A stretch of 64,000 nucleotides of DNA from Micromonospora_G sp044901685 (GTDB lineage Bacteria; Actinomycetota; Actinomycetes; Mycobacteriales; Micromonosporaceae): contig NZ_JBJDPS010000005.1 in the NCBI RefSeq assembly GCF_044901685.1, forward strand, positions 62,001 to 126,000, in the 5' to 3' direction. This document shows positions 17,777-26,154 of this stretch, one piece after another (positions within the stretch are counted from its first letter, which is position 1; each line of letters opens with the position of its first letter). Below the pieces are notes generated by a model. It made no database searches, was not told the DNA's origin, and was given only the letters and a program-made list of their open reading frames with translations. Made by a program: the position numbers and the translations under genes.

Positions 17777-18754
17777 ATGGTGGTAGCCCAGCGATTCGGA
17801 GAAGGTCACCGCATCCTCGTCACCGGAGGCGCCGGCTTCGTCCCGTCTCACCTGGTCGACGCGCTGATCGCCCGTGGCTGCACGGTGGTGGCGGTGGACA
17901 ACTTTGTCACCGGGTCGAAGGAGAACGTCGCCCACCTGATCGACCACCCGCGCTTCACCCTCGTCGAGGCCGACGTCTCCGAGGGGCTGCCCGAGCACCA
18001 CCCGGCCGTCGCCGCGCGTTTCGACGCGATCATGCATCTCGCCTCCCCGGCGAGTCCGACCGACTTCGCCTCGCTGCCGATCGAGATCCTGCGGGTCGGC
18101 TCGATCGCCACCCTGCACCTGCTCGACCGGGCCGTGGCGGACCGGGCCCGGTTCGTCATGGCCTCGACCTCCGAGGCGTACGGCGACCCGAAGGAACACC
18201 CGCAGACCGAGTCCTACTGGGGCAACGTCAACCCGGTCGGCATTCGCAGCGTCTACGACGAGGCCAAGCGCTTCGCCGAGGCCGCCACCATGGCGTACCA
18301 CCGCTTCCACGGCCTGGACGCGGGAATCGTCCGGATCTTCAACACGTACGGGCCACGGATGCGGCCGGACGACGGTCGGGCCATCCCCACCTTCATCACC
18401 CAGGCGCTGCGCGGCGAGCCGATCACCGTACACGGCACCGGCGCCCAGACCCGTTCGATCTGTTACGTGGACGACCTGGTCCGGGGCATCCTGCTGCTGC
18501 TCGACTCGACCGAGACCGGTCCGATCAACTGCGGCACCGAGCACGAGGTTTCGATGCGGGAGCTGGCCGAACTGATCGTGTCGCTGACCGGCAGCAAGTC
18601 CTCGGTCACCTATGTCGACCGGACGGCGGACGATCCGGAGATGCGCCGGCCCGACCTCACCCTGGCGCACGACCGGCTCGGCTACACGCCCTCGGTCGCC
18701 CCGGAGGAGGGGCTCCGCCGCACGATCGAGCACTTCGGCCACCGCCTCGGCTGA
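17777..18754 (+). CDS. NAD-dependent epimerase/dehydratase, UDP-glucuronate decarboxylase-like
   Basis: 325 residues of the extended SDR type. Visible are TGGAGFVPSHL (nucleotide site, residues ~14-24), STSEAYGDP, catalytic YDEAK, RIFNTYGPRM, and the UXS-like TFITQALRGEPITVHGTGAQTRSICYVDDLV. The close match of the last segments to UDP-xylose synthases suggests UDP-glucuronate decarboxylation or a related nucleotide-sugar change. The third glycine of the usual GGxGFxGS loop is proline here. It sits before three LCP cell-wall genes, so its sugar may feed an envelope polymer. Confidence 0.85.
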   Translation: MVVAQRFGEGHRILVTGGAGFVPSHLVDALIARGCTVVAVDNFVTGSKENVAHLIDHPRFTLVEADVSEGLPEHHPAVAARFDAIMHLASPASPTDFASLPIEILRVGSIATLHLLDRAVADRARFVMASTSEAYGDPKEHPQTESYWGNVNPVGIRSVYDEAKRFAEAATMAYHRFHGLDAGIVRIFNTYGPRMRPDDGRAIPTFITQALRGEPITVHGTGAQTRSICYVDDLVRGILLLLDSTETGPINCGTEHEVSMRELAELIVSLTGSKSSVTYVDRTADDPEMRRPDLTLAHDRLGYTPSVAPEEGLRRTIEHFGHRLG

Positions 18755-18846
18755 TCCGCCGCGTCGTACGGTAATTCGGGGCGAATTACGCCGTTTCGGC
18801 GGTTGCTGACGGGCGACCCTTGGCTCGGCTACGTACCCTGGGGCAC

Positions 18847-20079
18847 ATGTCAGCCAGTGCGTCCACCGGCCCCTCGTCCGCCAACGTCTATCCCAGATCG
18901 AGCGGCGGCAGCTCCGGACGTGCCACCGTGCCGGGCTCCGACTCCGCCGGCTTCCGCCCGGCCCGGGGCAGCGCGGCCCCCGGCCAGACCCGCAGGTACG
19001 GCAGCCCGGCCGGACCGGGTGGTCCCGGTGGCCCGGGTGGTCCCGGTACGCCCGGCGGCCCGTCGCGCCAGGGTCCCCGGCCACGCTGGGGCCGGATCGC
19101 GCTGGTGGCCGGCGCGGCGCTGCTCGTCCTGGGACTGGTCGCCGCCGGCGGCGCCTGGCTGTACGTCCGCGGGCTCGATGACGATCTGGCCCGTACCGAC
19201 CCGTTCTCCCAGCTCACCGGCGACCGGCCGAAGTCGGTCAGCGGCGCGCTGAACATCCTGCTGGTCGGCAGCGACTCACGGGACCCGGACGCGCCGGTGG
19301 ACCGGTCGAGCCAGTGGCGGGCGGACACGATCATCGTGATGCACATTCCGGCCGACCACAAGGAGGCGTACCTCGTCTCCCTCCCGCGTGACCTCTACGT
19401 GCCGATCCCGGACGGGGCCGGGGCGGACTGCGCCAGCGGCGAGCGCGGAAAAATCAACGGCGCGTTCGCGTTCGGCGGCCTGCCGCTGGCCGTACGCACC
19501 GTCGAGTGCGCCACCGACGTACGGATCGACCATGTGATGGCCATCGACTTCGGCGGCTTCAAGGAGGTCACCGACGCACTGGGCGGGGTCGACCTGACCG
19601 TCGAGCGGAGCATCACCTCCATCCACAAGCCGTTCCGCAAGTTCAACAAGGGCGTCAACCACATGAACGGCACCGAGGCGCTCGACTGGATCCGGCAGCG
19701 CAAGCAGTTCCCCGACGGCGACTTCGCGCGCATGCGCCACCAGCAGGAGTTCCTGCGGGCGTTGATGGACAAGGCGGTCAGCTCGGGGACCCTGACCAAC
19801 CCGGCGAAACTGAACTCCTTCCTCAAGTCCGTCACCGCCGCCGTCACGGTGGACGAGGGTTTCTCCCTGGTGGACATGGCGGTCGAGTTCCGCAACCTGC
19901 GCGGCGAGAACCTGAAGTTCTTCACCAGCCCGCACCTGGGCAGCGACACCATCAACGGGGAATCGGTGGTGGTTTCGGACCGGGAGAAGGCGCTGGCGAT
20001 GTACCAGGCGATGGCGGCGGACAAGATGGCCGACTGGGCCGCGACGACAGAGAAGCCGGCCAGCCCGCCGGCCAACTGA
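18847..20079 (+). CDS. LCP (LytR-CpsA-Psr) family protein, copy 1
   Basis: 410 residues from ATG at 18847: a Gly/Pro-rich cytoplasmic N-terminus (~75 residues), one membrane helix (ALVAGAALLVLGLVAAGGAWLYV), then an extracellular LCP domain. LCP motifs are ILLVGSDSRD, ADTIIVMHI, LVSLPRDLYV, KINGAFAFGG, VTDALGGVDL and ALDWIRQRKQFPDGDFARMRHQQ with the conserved Arg residues that hold the polyprenyl pyrophosphate. LCP enzymes transfer glycopolymers from lipid carriers to peptidoglycan. First of three consecutive LCP genes. Confidence 0.93.
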   Translation: MSASASTGPSSANVYPRSSGGSSGRATVPGSDSAGFRPARGSAAPGQTRRYGSPAGPGGPGGPGGPGTPGGPSRQGPRPRWGRIALVAGAALLVLGLVAAGGAWLYVRGLDDDLARTDPFSQLTGDRPKSVSGALNILLVGSDSRDPDAPVDRSSQWRADTIIVMHIPADHKEAYLVSLPRDLYVPIPDGAGADCASGERGKINGAFAFGGLPLAVRTVECATDVRIDHVMAIDFGGFKEVTDALGGVDLTVERSITSIHKPFRKFNKGVNHMNGTEALDWIRQRKQFPDGDFARMRHQQEFLRALMDKAVSSGTLTNPAKLNSFLKSVTAAVTVDEGFSLVDMAVEFRNLRGENLKFFTSPHLGSDTINGESVVVSDREKALAMYQAMAADKMADWAATTEKPASPPAN

Positions 20080-20436
20080 TGGCGCAGTCGGCGCCAATGG
20101 CCCGACCGTTGACAATTACCACGGGTATCGACTCACTCCAATACCCATTGTGACCACAGCACTCCGACCAGGCCGGAATCCACGCCCCGGCGGTCGGCCC
20201 CGATCCGAGAGTGAGTTGACCAACCCGGACGGTGAGCAGCGCCGTTACCGTCCCACCACGCATTGTTTCGCGCAGGTGGTCGACGGCGGTGCAATCGTTG
20301 TCGTCGTCCGATCAGGACCCCGGGTCAGTAGCGCGATCGCTGACACGACACATGCTTGAAACGTGCAAAGCTCGCCAGATCCCAATTGTTTCCGTACAGT
20401 TGGCTCGCCCCCGTCGATCCGCGCCCTGGAGCGAGA
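20080..20436. promoter_or_regulatory. 357-base intergenic region with a GGGTAT-N12-ATACCC dyad
   Basis: No coding frame convinces here. TTGACA at 20109-20114 resembles a -35 element. A 6-base perfect inverted repeat, GGGTAT (20123-20128) and ATACCC (20141-20146), lies just after it. The region is lower in GC than its neighbours around 20095-20150 and 20340-20400, as expected for a promoter of the second LCP gene. A separate promoter for that gene is inferred. Confidence 0.35.
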
Positions 20437-21645
20437 ATGCCGGTTCAGACCCGCCGACGTCCCCCGTCGTCGGACCCGACCGTGACGCCGACCCGCAGCG
20501 AGAACACCTACGGTTCCGCCAGCAAGACCGGCGGCACCGGCAAGCGCGCCCGGCGCAAGGACCCACTCTGGGCCCGACTCACCCTGATCATGGGTGCCGT
20601 GCTGATGGTGAGCAGCGGCGTCGCGATCGTCGGCAGCAAGGCCCTGATCAGCCAGGCCACCAGCAGCATCGAGCAGGAGAACCTGCTCGGCGGGGCGGGC
20701 AAGACGGAGGCCGAGGGCGGCAAGGACCTCAAGGGTCCGATCGACATGCTCCTGCTCGGGGTCGACGTCCGTGGGTCGTGGGACCCGGAGGACGTCCGCG
20801 CGGACACCATCATCGTGCTGCACATTCCGGCCAGCCACGACCAGGCGTACCTGGTCTCGCTGCCCCGGGACACCGAGGTCCAGGTGCCGGCGAACAAGCG
20901 GGCGAACTGGAACGGTGGCACGGCCAAAATCAACAGCGCGTTCGAGATCGGGGCCCGCAACGGGGGCGGCTGGGCCGGCGGCGCGCAGCAGATGGCGGCC
21001 ACGATCAAGAAGCTCACCGGGATCAGCTTCGACGGCGCCGCGATCATCGACTTCGGCGGCTTCCGTAAGGTCATCGACGCGCTCGGTTCGGTGCGCCTCT
21101 GCGTGGACCAGCAGGTCGAGTCGTACCACATGAAGCTGGTCGACGGTAAGCCGATGTGGAACGCGGACGCCAAAAAGACCGGCAAGCCGATGAAGCCGGT
21201 GGTGCACAAGGTCGGCTGCAAGGAGATGGAGGGCTGGGAGGCGCTGGACTACTCCCGCCAGCGCTACGGCCTGAAGAACGGCGACTACGACCGGCAGCAG
21301 CACCAGCAGCAGCTCATCAAGGCGATGGCGAAGAAGGCGATGCAGGACGGGGCGGCCACCAACCCGCTCAAGCTCAACAGCCTGATGAAGGCGGCCGGCG
21401 AGACGCTCGTCCTGGACACCGGCTCGGCAAACGTGCCGGACTTCGTCTTCACGCTGCGCGGCGTCGCCGCCAACGACATGGTGATGCTCCGCACCAACGA
21501 CGGCTCCTTCAACTCCACCACGGAGGGCGCGGAGGAGCGCGAGCAGCTCAAGCCGATCAGCCTGGAGATGTTCAAGGCGGTCAAGGAGGACCGGCTCGCC
21601 GAGTTCGTCGCGGCGAACCCGAGCGTGGTCTCCACCAAGAAATAG
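20437..21645 (+). CDS. LCP family protein, copy 2
   Basis: 402 residues; ATG at 20437 has GGAG 5 bases upstream. Charged cytoplasmic N-terminus (~45 residues), one membrane helix (LTLIMGAVLMVSSGVAIVG) and an LCP domain with MLLLGVDVRG, ADTIIVLHI, LVSLPRDTEV, KINSAFEIG, VIDALGSVRL and ALDYSRQRYGLKNGDYDRQQHQQ. Like the other copies it should ligate a glycopolymer to peptidoglycan outside the membrane. It is closer in motif detail to copy 3 (RQRY, DYDRQ/DFDRQ) than to copy 1. Confidence 0.93.
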   Translation: MPVQTRRRPPSSDPTVTPTRSENTYGSASKTGGTGKRARRKDPLWARLTLIMGAVLMVSSGVAIVGSKALISQATSSIEQENLLGGAGKTEAEGGKDLKGPIDMLLLGVDVRGSWDPEDVRADTIIVLHIPASHDQAYLVSLPRDTEVQVPANKRANWNGGTAKINSAFEIGARNGGGWAGGAQQMAATIKKLTGISFDGAAIIDFGGFRKVIDALGSVRLCVDQQVESYHMKLVDGKPMWNADAKKTGKPMKPVVHKVGCKEMEGWEALDYSRQRYGLKNGDYDRQQHQQQLIKAMAKKAMQDGAATNPLKLNSLMKAAGETLVLDTGSANVPDFVFTLRGVAANDMVMLRTNDGSFNSTTEGAEEREQLKPISLEMFKAVKEDRLAEFVAANPSVVSTKK

Positions 21646-21749
21646 CTCCACCAGAAGTAGCTCCACCACGAAGTGGGCAGAGCGGGCAACAAGACGGCCG
21701 GGCAACGCTACAAAGGCCGCCGAACGGGTAGGCCGGATTCAGGCCGGAC

Positions 21750-22883
21750 GTGGGAAATCCTCACGCGGCAGGGGTCTGGGAGGCTGCCACGTTCAGGAGT
21801 AAGCGGGTCAACCCGGCCAAGTCGGGACGCTCGGCAAACAAGACCGATCCACCGTCGGATTCGGCCGTCGGCCGGTCGAAGCCCGTACGCCGTGGTGCCC
21901 GATGGCCGAAAATCCTGCTCGGTGTCGGGATCGCCCTGGTACTGATCGCCCTGGCCGCCGGTCTCGGGCTCCAGGGCGTGACCAAGCGGTACGACCACAG
22001 CGTGGCCAAGGAGCTGCTCCTCGACCCGGGGTCGCGGCGGGACCGCCCCTCGACCAACGGTCCGCTCAACTATCTCCTGGTCGGTTCGGACCGGCGAAAC
22101 GCCGCCGAACAGTCGGACCAGCGGGCGGACACCATCCTGATCGCCCACATACCGGTCGGGTTGGACCGGGCCTACCTGATCTCCGTACCCCGGGACCTGC
22201 TGGTGGAGATCCCACCCTCGCCCTCGAACGCGTACGGCGGGGGCTCCGACAAGATCAACTCCGCGTTCCACTTCGGCGGGGGCGGACAGCCCGGCGCGCG
22301 CCTGCTCTCCGCGACCCTGACCCAGGTCACCGGTCTGCGGTTCGACGGCGCCGCGTTGATCGACTTCTCCGGGTTCCGCAAGGTGATCGACCTGCTCGGC
22401 GGCGTACGCATGTGCGTCGACACCCAGGTCCGGTCGATCCACACCAACAACGTCTTCACCCCCGGATGTCAGGAGATGGACGGCGCCCGCGCGTTGGACT
22501 TCGCCCGGCAGCGCTATGACCTGCCCGGCGGCGACTTCGACCGGCAGCGGCACCAACAGCAGTTGCTTCGGGCGATCATGGACAAGGCCAGCGCGGGCGA
22601 CCTGCGGACAAACCCCATCAAACTCGACCAGGTGATCCGGGCGGTGGGAGCCTCGTTCACCGTCGACACCAACGGCATGCCAACCGAGGACCTGCTCTTC
22701 TCCCTGCGCGGGCTGCGCTCGGACGGGATGAAGGGGATCCAGGTGCCGTCGCGGTCGGAGATGATCGGCGAGACCTCGTACGTGGTGCTCGACGAGGGCG
22801 CGACCGGCCTGTTCCAGTCGCTCCGCAGCCCCGACATGGATAATTGGGTGCAAGCTAACCCAAAATGGGTCAACACCCTATAA
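21750..22883 (+). CDS. LCP family protein, copy 3
   Basis: 377 residues. Positively charged N-terminus, membrane helix ILLGVGIALVLIALAAGLGLQ (about residues 52-72), then the LCP domain: YLLVGSDRRN, ADTILIAHI, LISVPRDLLVEI, KINSAFHFGG, VIDLLGGVRM, ALDFARQRYDLPGGDFDRQRHQQ. GTG at 21750 is taken as start for lack of a later start codon before the helix; no strong ribosome site is seen. The 104-base gap to copy 2 would allow co-transcription. Function as for the other two copies; the individual polymers are unknown. Confidence 0.9.
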   Translation: MGNPHAAGVWEAATFRSKRVNPAKSGRSANKTDPPSDSAVGRSKPVRRGARWPKILLGVGIALVLIALAAGLGLQGVTKRYDHSVAKELLLDPGSRRDRPSTNGPLNYLLVGSDRRNAAEQSDQRADTILIAHIPVGLDRAYLISVPRDLLVEIPPSPSNAYGGGSDKINSAFHFGGGGQPGARLLSATLTQVTGLRFDGAALIDFSGFRKVIDLLGGVRMCVDTQVRSIHTNNVFTPGCQEMDGARALDFARQRYDLPGGDFDRQRHQQQLLRAIMDKASAGDLRTNPIKLDQVIRAVGASFTVDTNGMPTEDLLFSLRGLRSDGMKGIQVPSRSEMIGETSYVVLDEGATGLFQSLRSPDMDNWVQANPKWVNTL

Positions 22884-22937
22884 GGCCTACAGCGCCCAAC
22901 TTCGCCGGACCGCAGGCGGGGCTCTAGGCTGGTTGCC

Positions 22938-23273
22938 GTGAACGGATCAAGAGTGCCCGCGGTCTCCGCGACCGAGGTCGGCGACGACGTGTACCTGCTC
23001 GACGTGCGCGAGCCCGACGAGTGGGAGGCCGGCCACGCCCCCGGCGCCCATCACCTGCCGATGATGGAGGTGCCGGCCCGCCTCGCCGAACTCCCCACCG
23101 ACCAGGACGTGGTCGTCGTCTGCCGCTCCGGCGGACGCTCCGGCCAGGTGGTCTCCTACCTGCTCGGCAACGGCTGGGACAACGTACGCAACCTGGACGG
23201 CGGGATGCAGGACTGGGCGGCGGCCGGTCGTCCCCTGGAGAGCGAGAACGGGCAGCCGGCCCGCGTGATCTGA
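22938..23273 (+). CDS. Single-domain rhodanese-like sulfurtransferase
   Basis: 111 residues forming one complete rhodanese domain: LLDVREPDEWEAGHAPGAHHLPM near the start and the active-site loop VVVCRSGGRSGQVV with the catalytic Cys, then NLDGGMQDWAAAG. Single-domain rhodaneses carry sulfur as a persulfide on this cysteine. There is no signal peptide, so it is cytoplasmic. One base separates its stop from the ATG of the glycerophosphodiesterase gene, suggesting an operon, though no functional link is obvious. Confidence 0.9.
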   Translation: MNGSRVPAVSATEVGDDVYLLDVREPDEWEAGHAPGAHHLPMMEVPARLAELPTDQDVVVVCRSGGRSGQVVSYLLGNGWDNVRNLDGGMQDWAAAGRPLESENGQPARVI

Positions 23274-23274
23274 G

Positions 23275-24072
23275 ATGACCGCACCCCTGGTCTTCGCACA
23301 TCGCGGCTCCTCGGCCGCGTTGCCGGAACACACCCTCGCCGCGTACCTGCGCGCGCTCGACGAGGGTGCTGACGGACTGGAGTGCGACGTCCGGCTGACC
23401 CGCGACGGGCACCTGGTCTGCGTGCACGACCGGCGGCTGGACCGCACCAGCAACGGCCGGGGACGGGTGAGCGCCCGTACCCTGGCCGAGCTGGACCAAC
23501 TCGACTTCGGCTCCTGGCACAGCGCCTCGGCCGGCGAGGACCTGCCGACCGACGTACCGGCCGACCCGAACCGGACCCGGCTGCTCACCCTCGACGGGCT
23601 GTTGCGCGCGGTCCGCGCCGCCGGCCGCCCGGTCGAACTGCTGATCGAAACAAAACACCCGACCCGGTACGGGGCCGACGTCGAGCGCCGCCTGGTCGAG
23701 TTGCTCCGCCAACACGGACTGGCCGAACGTGGACCGGACGACCTGGTCCGGGTGACCGTGATGTCCTTCTCCACACTGGCCGTACGCCGAATCCGTGATC
23801 TGGCCCCGCAACTGCCCACGGTGCTGCTGCTGGAGGTGCTGCCGCCCTGGCTGCGGGCGGGCCGGTTGCCCTTCGGCACCCAGATCGCCGGGCCCGGCAT
23901 CGGGCTGGTCCGGGCACGTCCGAGGCTGGTGCCGGCGCTGCGCGAGGCCGGTAACCGGGTCTACGTCTGGACCGTCAACGAGCCGGCCGATCTCGACCTG
24001 CTGCTGGAGGCCGGGGTGGACGGCGTCATCACCGATCGTCCGGCGCTGATCCTGGACCGACTGGGTCGCTGA
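23275..24072 (+). CDS. Glycerophosphodiester phosphodiesterase
   Basis: 265 residues with the GDPD TIM-barrel motifs: AHRGSSAALPEHTLAAY (catalytic HRG and metal-binding Glu), DGLECDVRLTRDGHLVCVHD (metal ligands and second catalytic His), IETKHP and VYVWTVNEPADLDLLLEAGVDGVITDRP at the end. The enzyme hydrolyses glycerophosphodiesters to glycerol-3-phosphate and an alcohol. No signal peptide is present, so it should be cytoplasmic. The phosphate or phospholipid turnover role is inferred from the family. Confidence 0.92.
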   Translation: MTAPLVFAHRGSSAALPEHTLAAYLRALDEGADGLECDVRLTRDGHLVCVHDRRLDRTSNGRGRVSARTLAELDQLDFGSWHSASAGEDLPTDVPADPNRTRLLTLDGLLRAVRAAGRPVELLIETKHPTRYGADVERRLVELLRQHGLAERGPDDLVRVTVMSFSTLAVRRIRDLAPQLPTVLLLEVLPPWLRAGRLPFGTQIAGPGIGLVRARPRLVPALREAGNRVYVWTVNEPADLDLLLEAGVDGVITDRPALILDRLGR

Positions 24073-24138
24073 ACGCACCCCCCTCGGCGCGGGGACCCGG
24101 TACTGCCCAAAGCCGATGCGAGGAGGCAGACTCGGGTC

Positions 24139-25602
24139 ATGCCGGAGCGTCCCGATTACCCCGCCCTCATCGCCGGCCACACCGTGATCATCGAAATGAT
24201 CAACTCGGGCGATGCCGCGCTGCCGGTCCTCAGCCACCTGCTCCGGGTATCCCAGCGGTCGCTCGGCGCGGCCGGCATGGCCTTCGTCGAGTACGGCCCG
24301 GCCCGGGGCAGGATCATCGCCGCCTCCGGAAGCGCCGAGTGGGCGCTCGGTCGGGCGGTGCCGCTGGACGACCCGGCCACCGGACGGCTGCGTACCGGCG
24401 CCCGGGTGCAGGAGATGCGGGTCGACGCGCTCTCCTGGGAGCTCGCCCGCCAGCCCGACGGCTCCGACCTGCGGCGGATGGCGGTCGCCCGGGCCGAGAT
24501 CGGCGGCGTGATGATCGGCAGCCTGCACGCGTTCTACCCGGACGGCGGCGAGGACAACTGCACGGCCGAACACCGCGCCCTGCTGACCTACGTCGCCTCC
24601 TGCGTCGCGCACATGTACGGCGACCAGACCGGCCTGCCGATCCACGGGGACGCGGCGGTTCTCGCCGCGCTCGCCGACGGGCTGGCCGTCACCGATCGGG
24701 ACGGTCTGGTCCGGCTCTGGAACCCGGCCGCGACCCAGATCACCGGTCGCGGCGCCGACCAGGTGCTCAACCGGCCGCTACCGATCCCGCTGCCGCCGCC
24801 CGGCCAGGTGCTCGACCACCGGCTGCCGGACGGGCGCTGGATCAAGATCACCTCGGGCGAGCTGCCCGGCGCGATCGCGCTCCGCGTGGTCACCTTCCGC
24901 GACATCACCGACCAGTTCCGGGTCGACCAGGAGACCGACCTCTTCGTCGCGGTCACCAGCCACGAACTCCGTACCCCGGTGACGGTGATCAAGGGGTACG
25001 CCGACACCCTCACCGACCACTGGGACTCGCTGTCCGAACCCGACCGGCGCCAGGCCGCCCGGGTGATCGGTCAACGGGCCGGCGAACTCGCCCGCCTGGT
25101 CGACCGGCTGCTCTCGGCGGCAACCGACGCCGGCCCGGTCGGTGGCGCTCCGCCCGTACCCTTCGACCTGGTCGAGGCACTGCGGGCGGCGGTCGCCGAC
25201 CTGCCCGCGCACCTGCGCCGCCGGTTGGTCCTCGCGCTGCCGGCGGACCTGCCCAAGGCGCTCGGCGACCGGGCCAGCCTGGCCACCGTGCTGACCGAAC
25301 TGGCCACCAACTCCGACAAGTACTCGCCCGCCGATTCCCCGGTGGAGCTGCGCGCCGACGCCGACCGGCGCACGGTGGCGTTCCGGGTCAGCGACCGGGG
25401 CGTCGGAATCCGACCCGAGCATGTGGAGCGTGCGTTCGAACGGTTCTGGCAGGGCGAGTCCGGCGACCGACGGCGCTACCCGGGCGCCGGACTCGGGCTC
25501 TATCTCGTCCGTCGGATCGTGGAGCGGCAAAATGGATGGGTTTCCCTGCGTCCCCGGCCCGGGGGCGGTACCGTCGCAGAGGTGCGGCTGCCCCGAGGGT
25601 GA
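24139..25602 (+). CDS. Soluble GAF/PAS sensor histidine kinase
   Basis: 487 residues with no membrane helix. Residues ~20-170 look like a GAF domain, ~170-260 a PAS domain (ADGLAVTDRDGLVRLWNPAATQITG), then HisKA with TSHELRTPVTVIKGY, and HATPase with TELATNSDKYS, DRGVGI and GAGLGLYLV. The N-box reads ATNSDKYS where NAxKYS is usual; the essential Asn remains. No response regulator is adjacent. Instead a small anti-sigma-type ATPase gene follows, with a GTGA overlap possible, so the output may run through a phospho-relay or sigma-factor switch. GAGGAGG precedes the start by about 13 bases. Confidence 0.88.
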   Translation: MPERPDYPALIAGHTVIIEMINSGDAALPVLSHLLRVSQRSLGAAGMAFVEYGPARGRIIAASGSAEWALGRAVPLDDPATGRLRTGARVQEMRVDALSWELARQPDGSDLRRMAVARAEIGGVMIGSLHAFYPDGGEDNCTAEHRALLTYVASCVAHMYGDQTGLPIHGDAAVLAALADGLAVTDRDGLVRLWNPAATQITGRGADQVLNRPLPIPLPPPGQVLDHRLPDGRWIKITSGELPGAIALRVVTFRDITDQFRVDQETDLFVAVTSHELRTPVTVIKGYADTLTDHWDSLSEPDRRQAARVIGQRAGELARLVDRLLSAATDAGPVGGAPPVPFDLVEALRAAVADLPAHLRRRLVLALPADLPKALGDRASLATVLTELATNSDKYSPADSPVELRADADRRTVAFRVSDRGVGIRPEHVERAFERFWQGESGDRRRYPGAGLGLYLVRRIVERQNGWVSLRPRPGGGTVAEVRLPRG

Positions 25603-25643
25603 GCCGCGCCAATGGATCCGGCGGTGTCCGAGGAGGCACGTCC

Positions 25644-26087
25644 GTGGCAACGGGGATCGCTGAACGCTCGTGGTGCGTGGTGGTCCCGCACGAGGCGAGC
25701 GGCGCACGGACAGCCCGCCAACGGCTGGCCACCGAGCTTTCCGGGGTCATCCCGGCGGCACTGCTCGCCGATGTGGTGGCCGTCCTGGCCGAACTCGTCG
25801 GCAACGCGGTCCGGCACGCCGATCCGCTGCCCGGTGGGGTGGTCCGGGTGGCCTGGCGACTGCGACCCGGCCCGGACTCGCACGTGGTCGGCATCCGGGT
25901 GACCGATGGCGGCGCGGCCACCTCGCCCCGGGTCAGGCCGGTCGGGCTGGACGCCGTGGACGGGCGTGGCCTGCACATCGTGACCGCGCTGGCGACCCAG
26001 TGGGGGGTCGAACGGGACGGGCTCGGCCAGAGCGTCTGGGCCGAACTCGCCACCCCCGCCGACCAGCGCCTGGTCGCGCTGCACTGA
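25644..26087 (+). CDS. Anti-sigma-factor-like ATP-binding protein (HATPase_c_2)
   Basis: 147 residues from GTG at 25644, with AGGAGG at 25631-25636. A GTG at 25599 overlapping the kinase stop is an alternative. The fold matches the RsbW/SpoIIAB class: ADVVAVLAELVGNAVRHAD (N-box), GIRVTDGGAATSP (G1 region) and DGRGLHIVTALATQWGVE (G2 region). Actinomycetes carry many such proteins; some phosphorylate anti-sigma antagonists, others have unknown roles. Position directly after the soluble kinase suggests a joint signalling unit. Confidence 0.82.
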   Translation: MATGIAERSWCVVVPHEASGARTARQRLATELSGVIPAALLADVVAVLAELVGNAVRHADPLPGGVVRVAWRLRPGPDSHVVGIRVTDGGAATSPRVRPVGLDAVDGRGLHIVTALATQWGVERDGLGQSVWAELATPADQRLVALH

Positions 26088-26154
26088 GCGGATTCAGGTC
26101 CCGGAGGGCCGACCGGCCCGGTGCCGGCGTGGGAATCATCTAGGCTGTCTCGCC

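Noticed and set aside
22924..24645. Minus-strand frame of about 570 codons opposite rhodanese, phosphodiesterase and kinase
   Set aside because: Runs across three well-supported plus-strand genes and has no recognisable domain.
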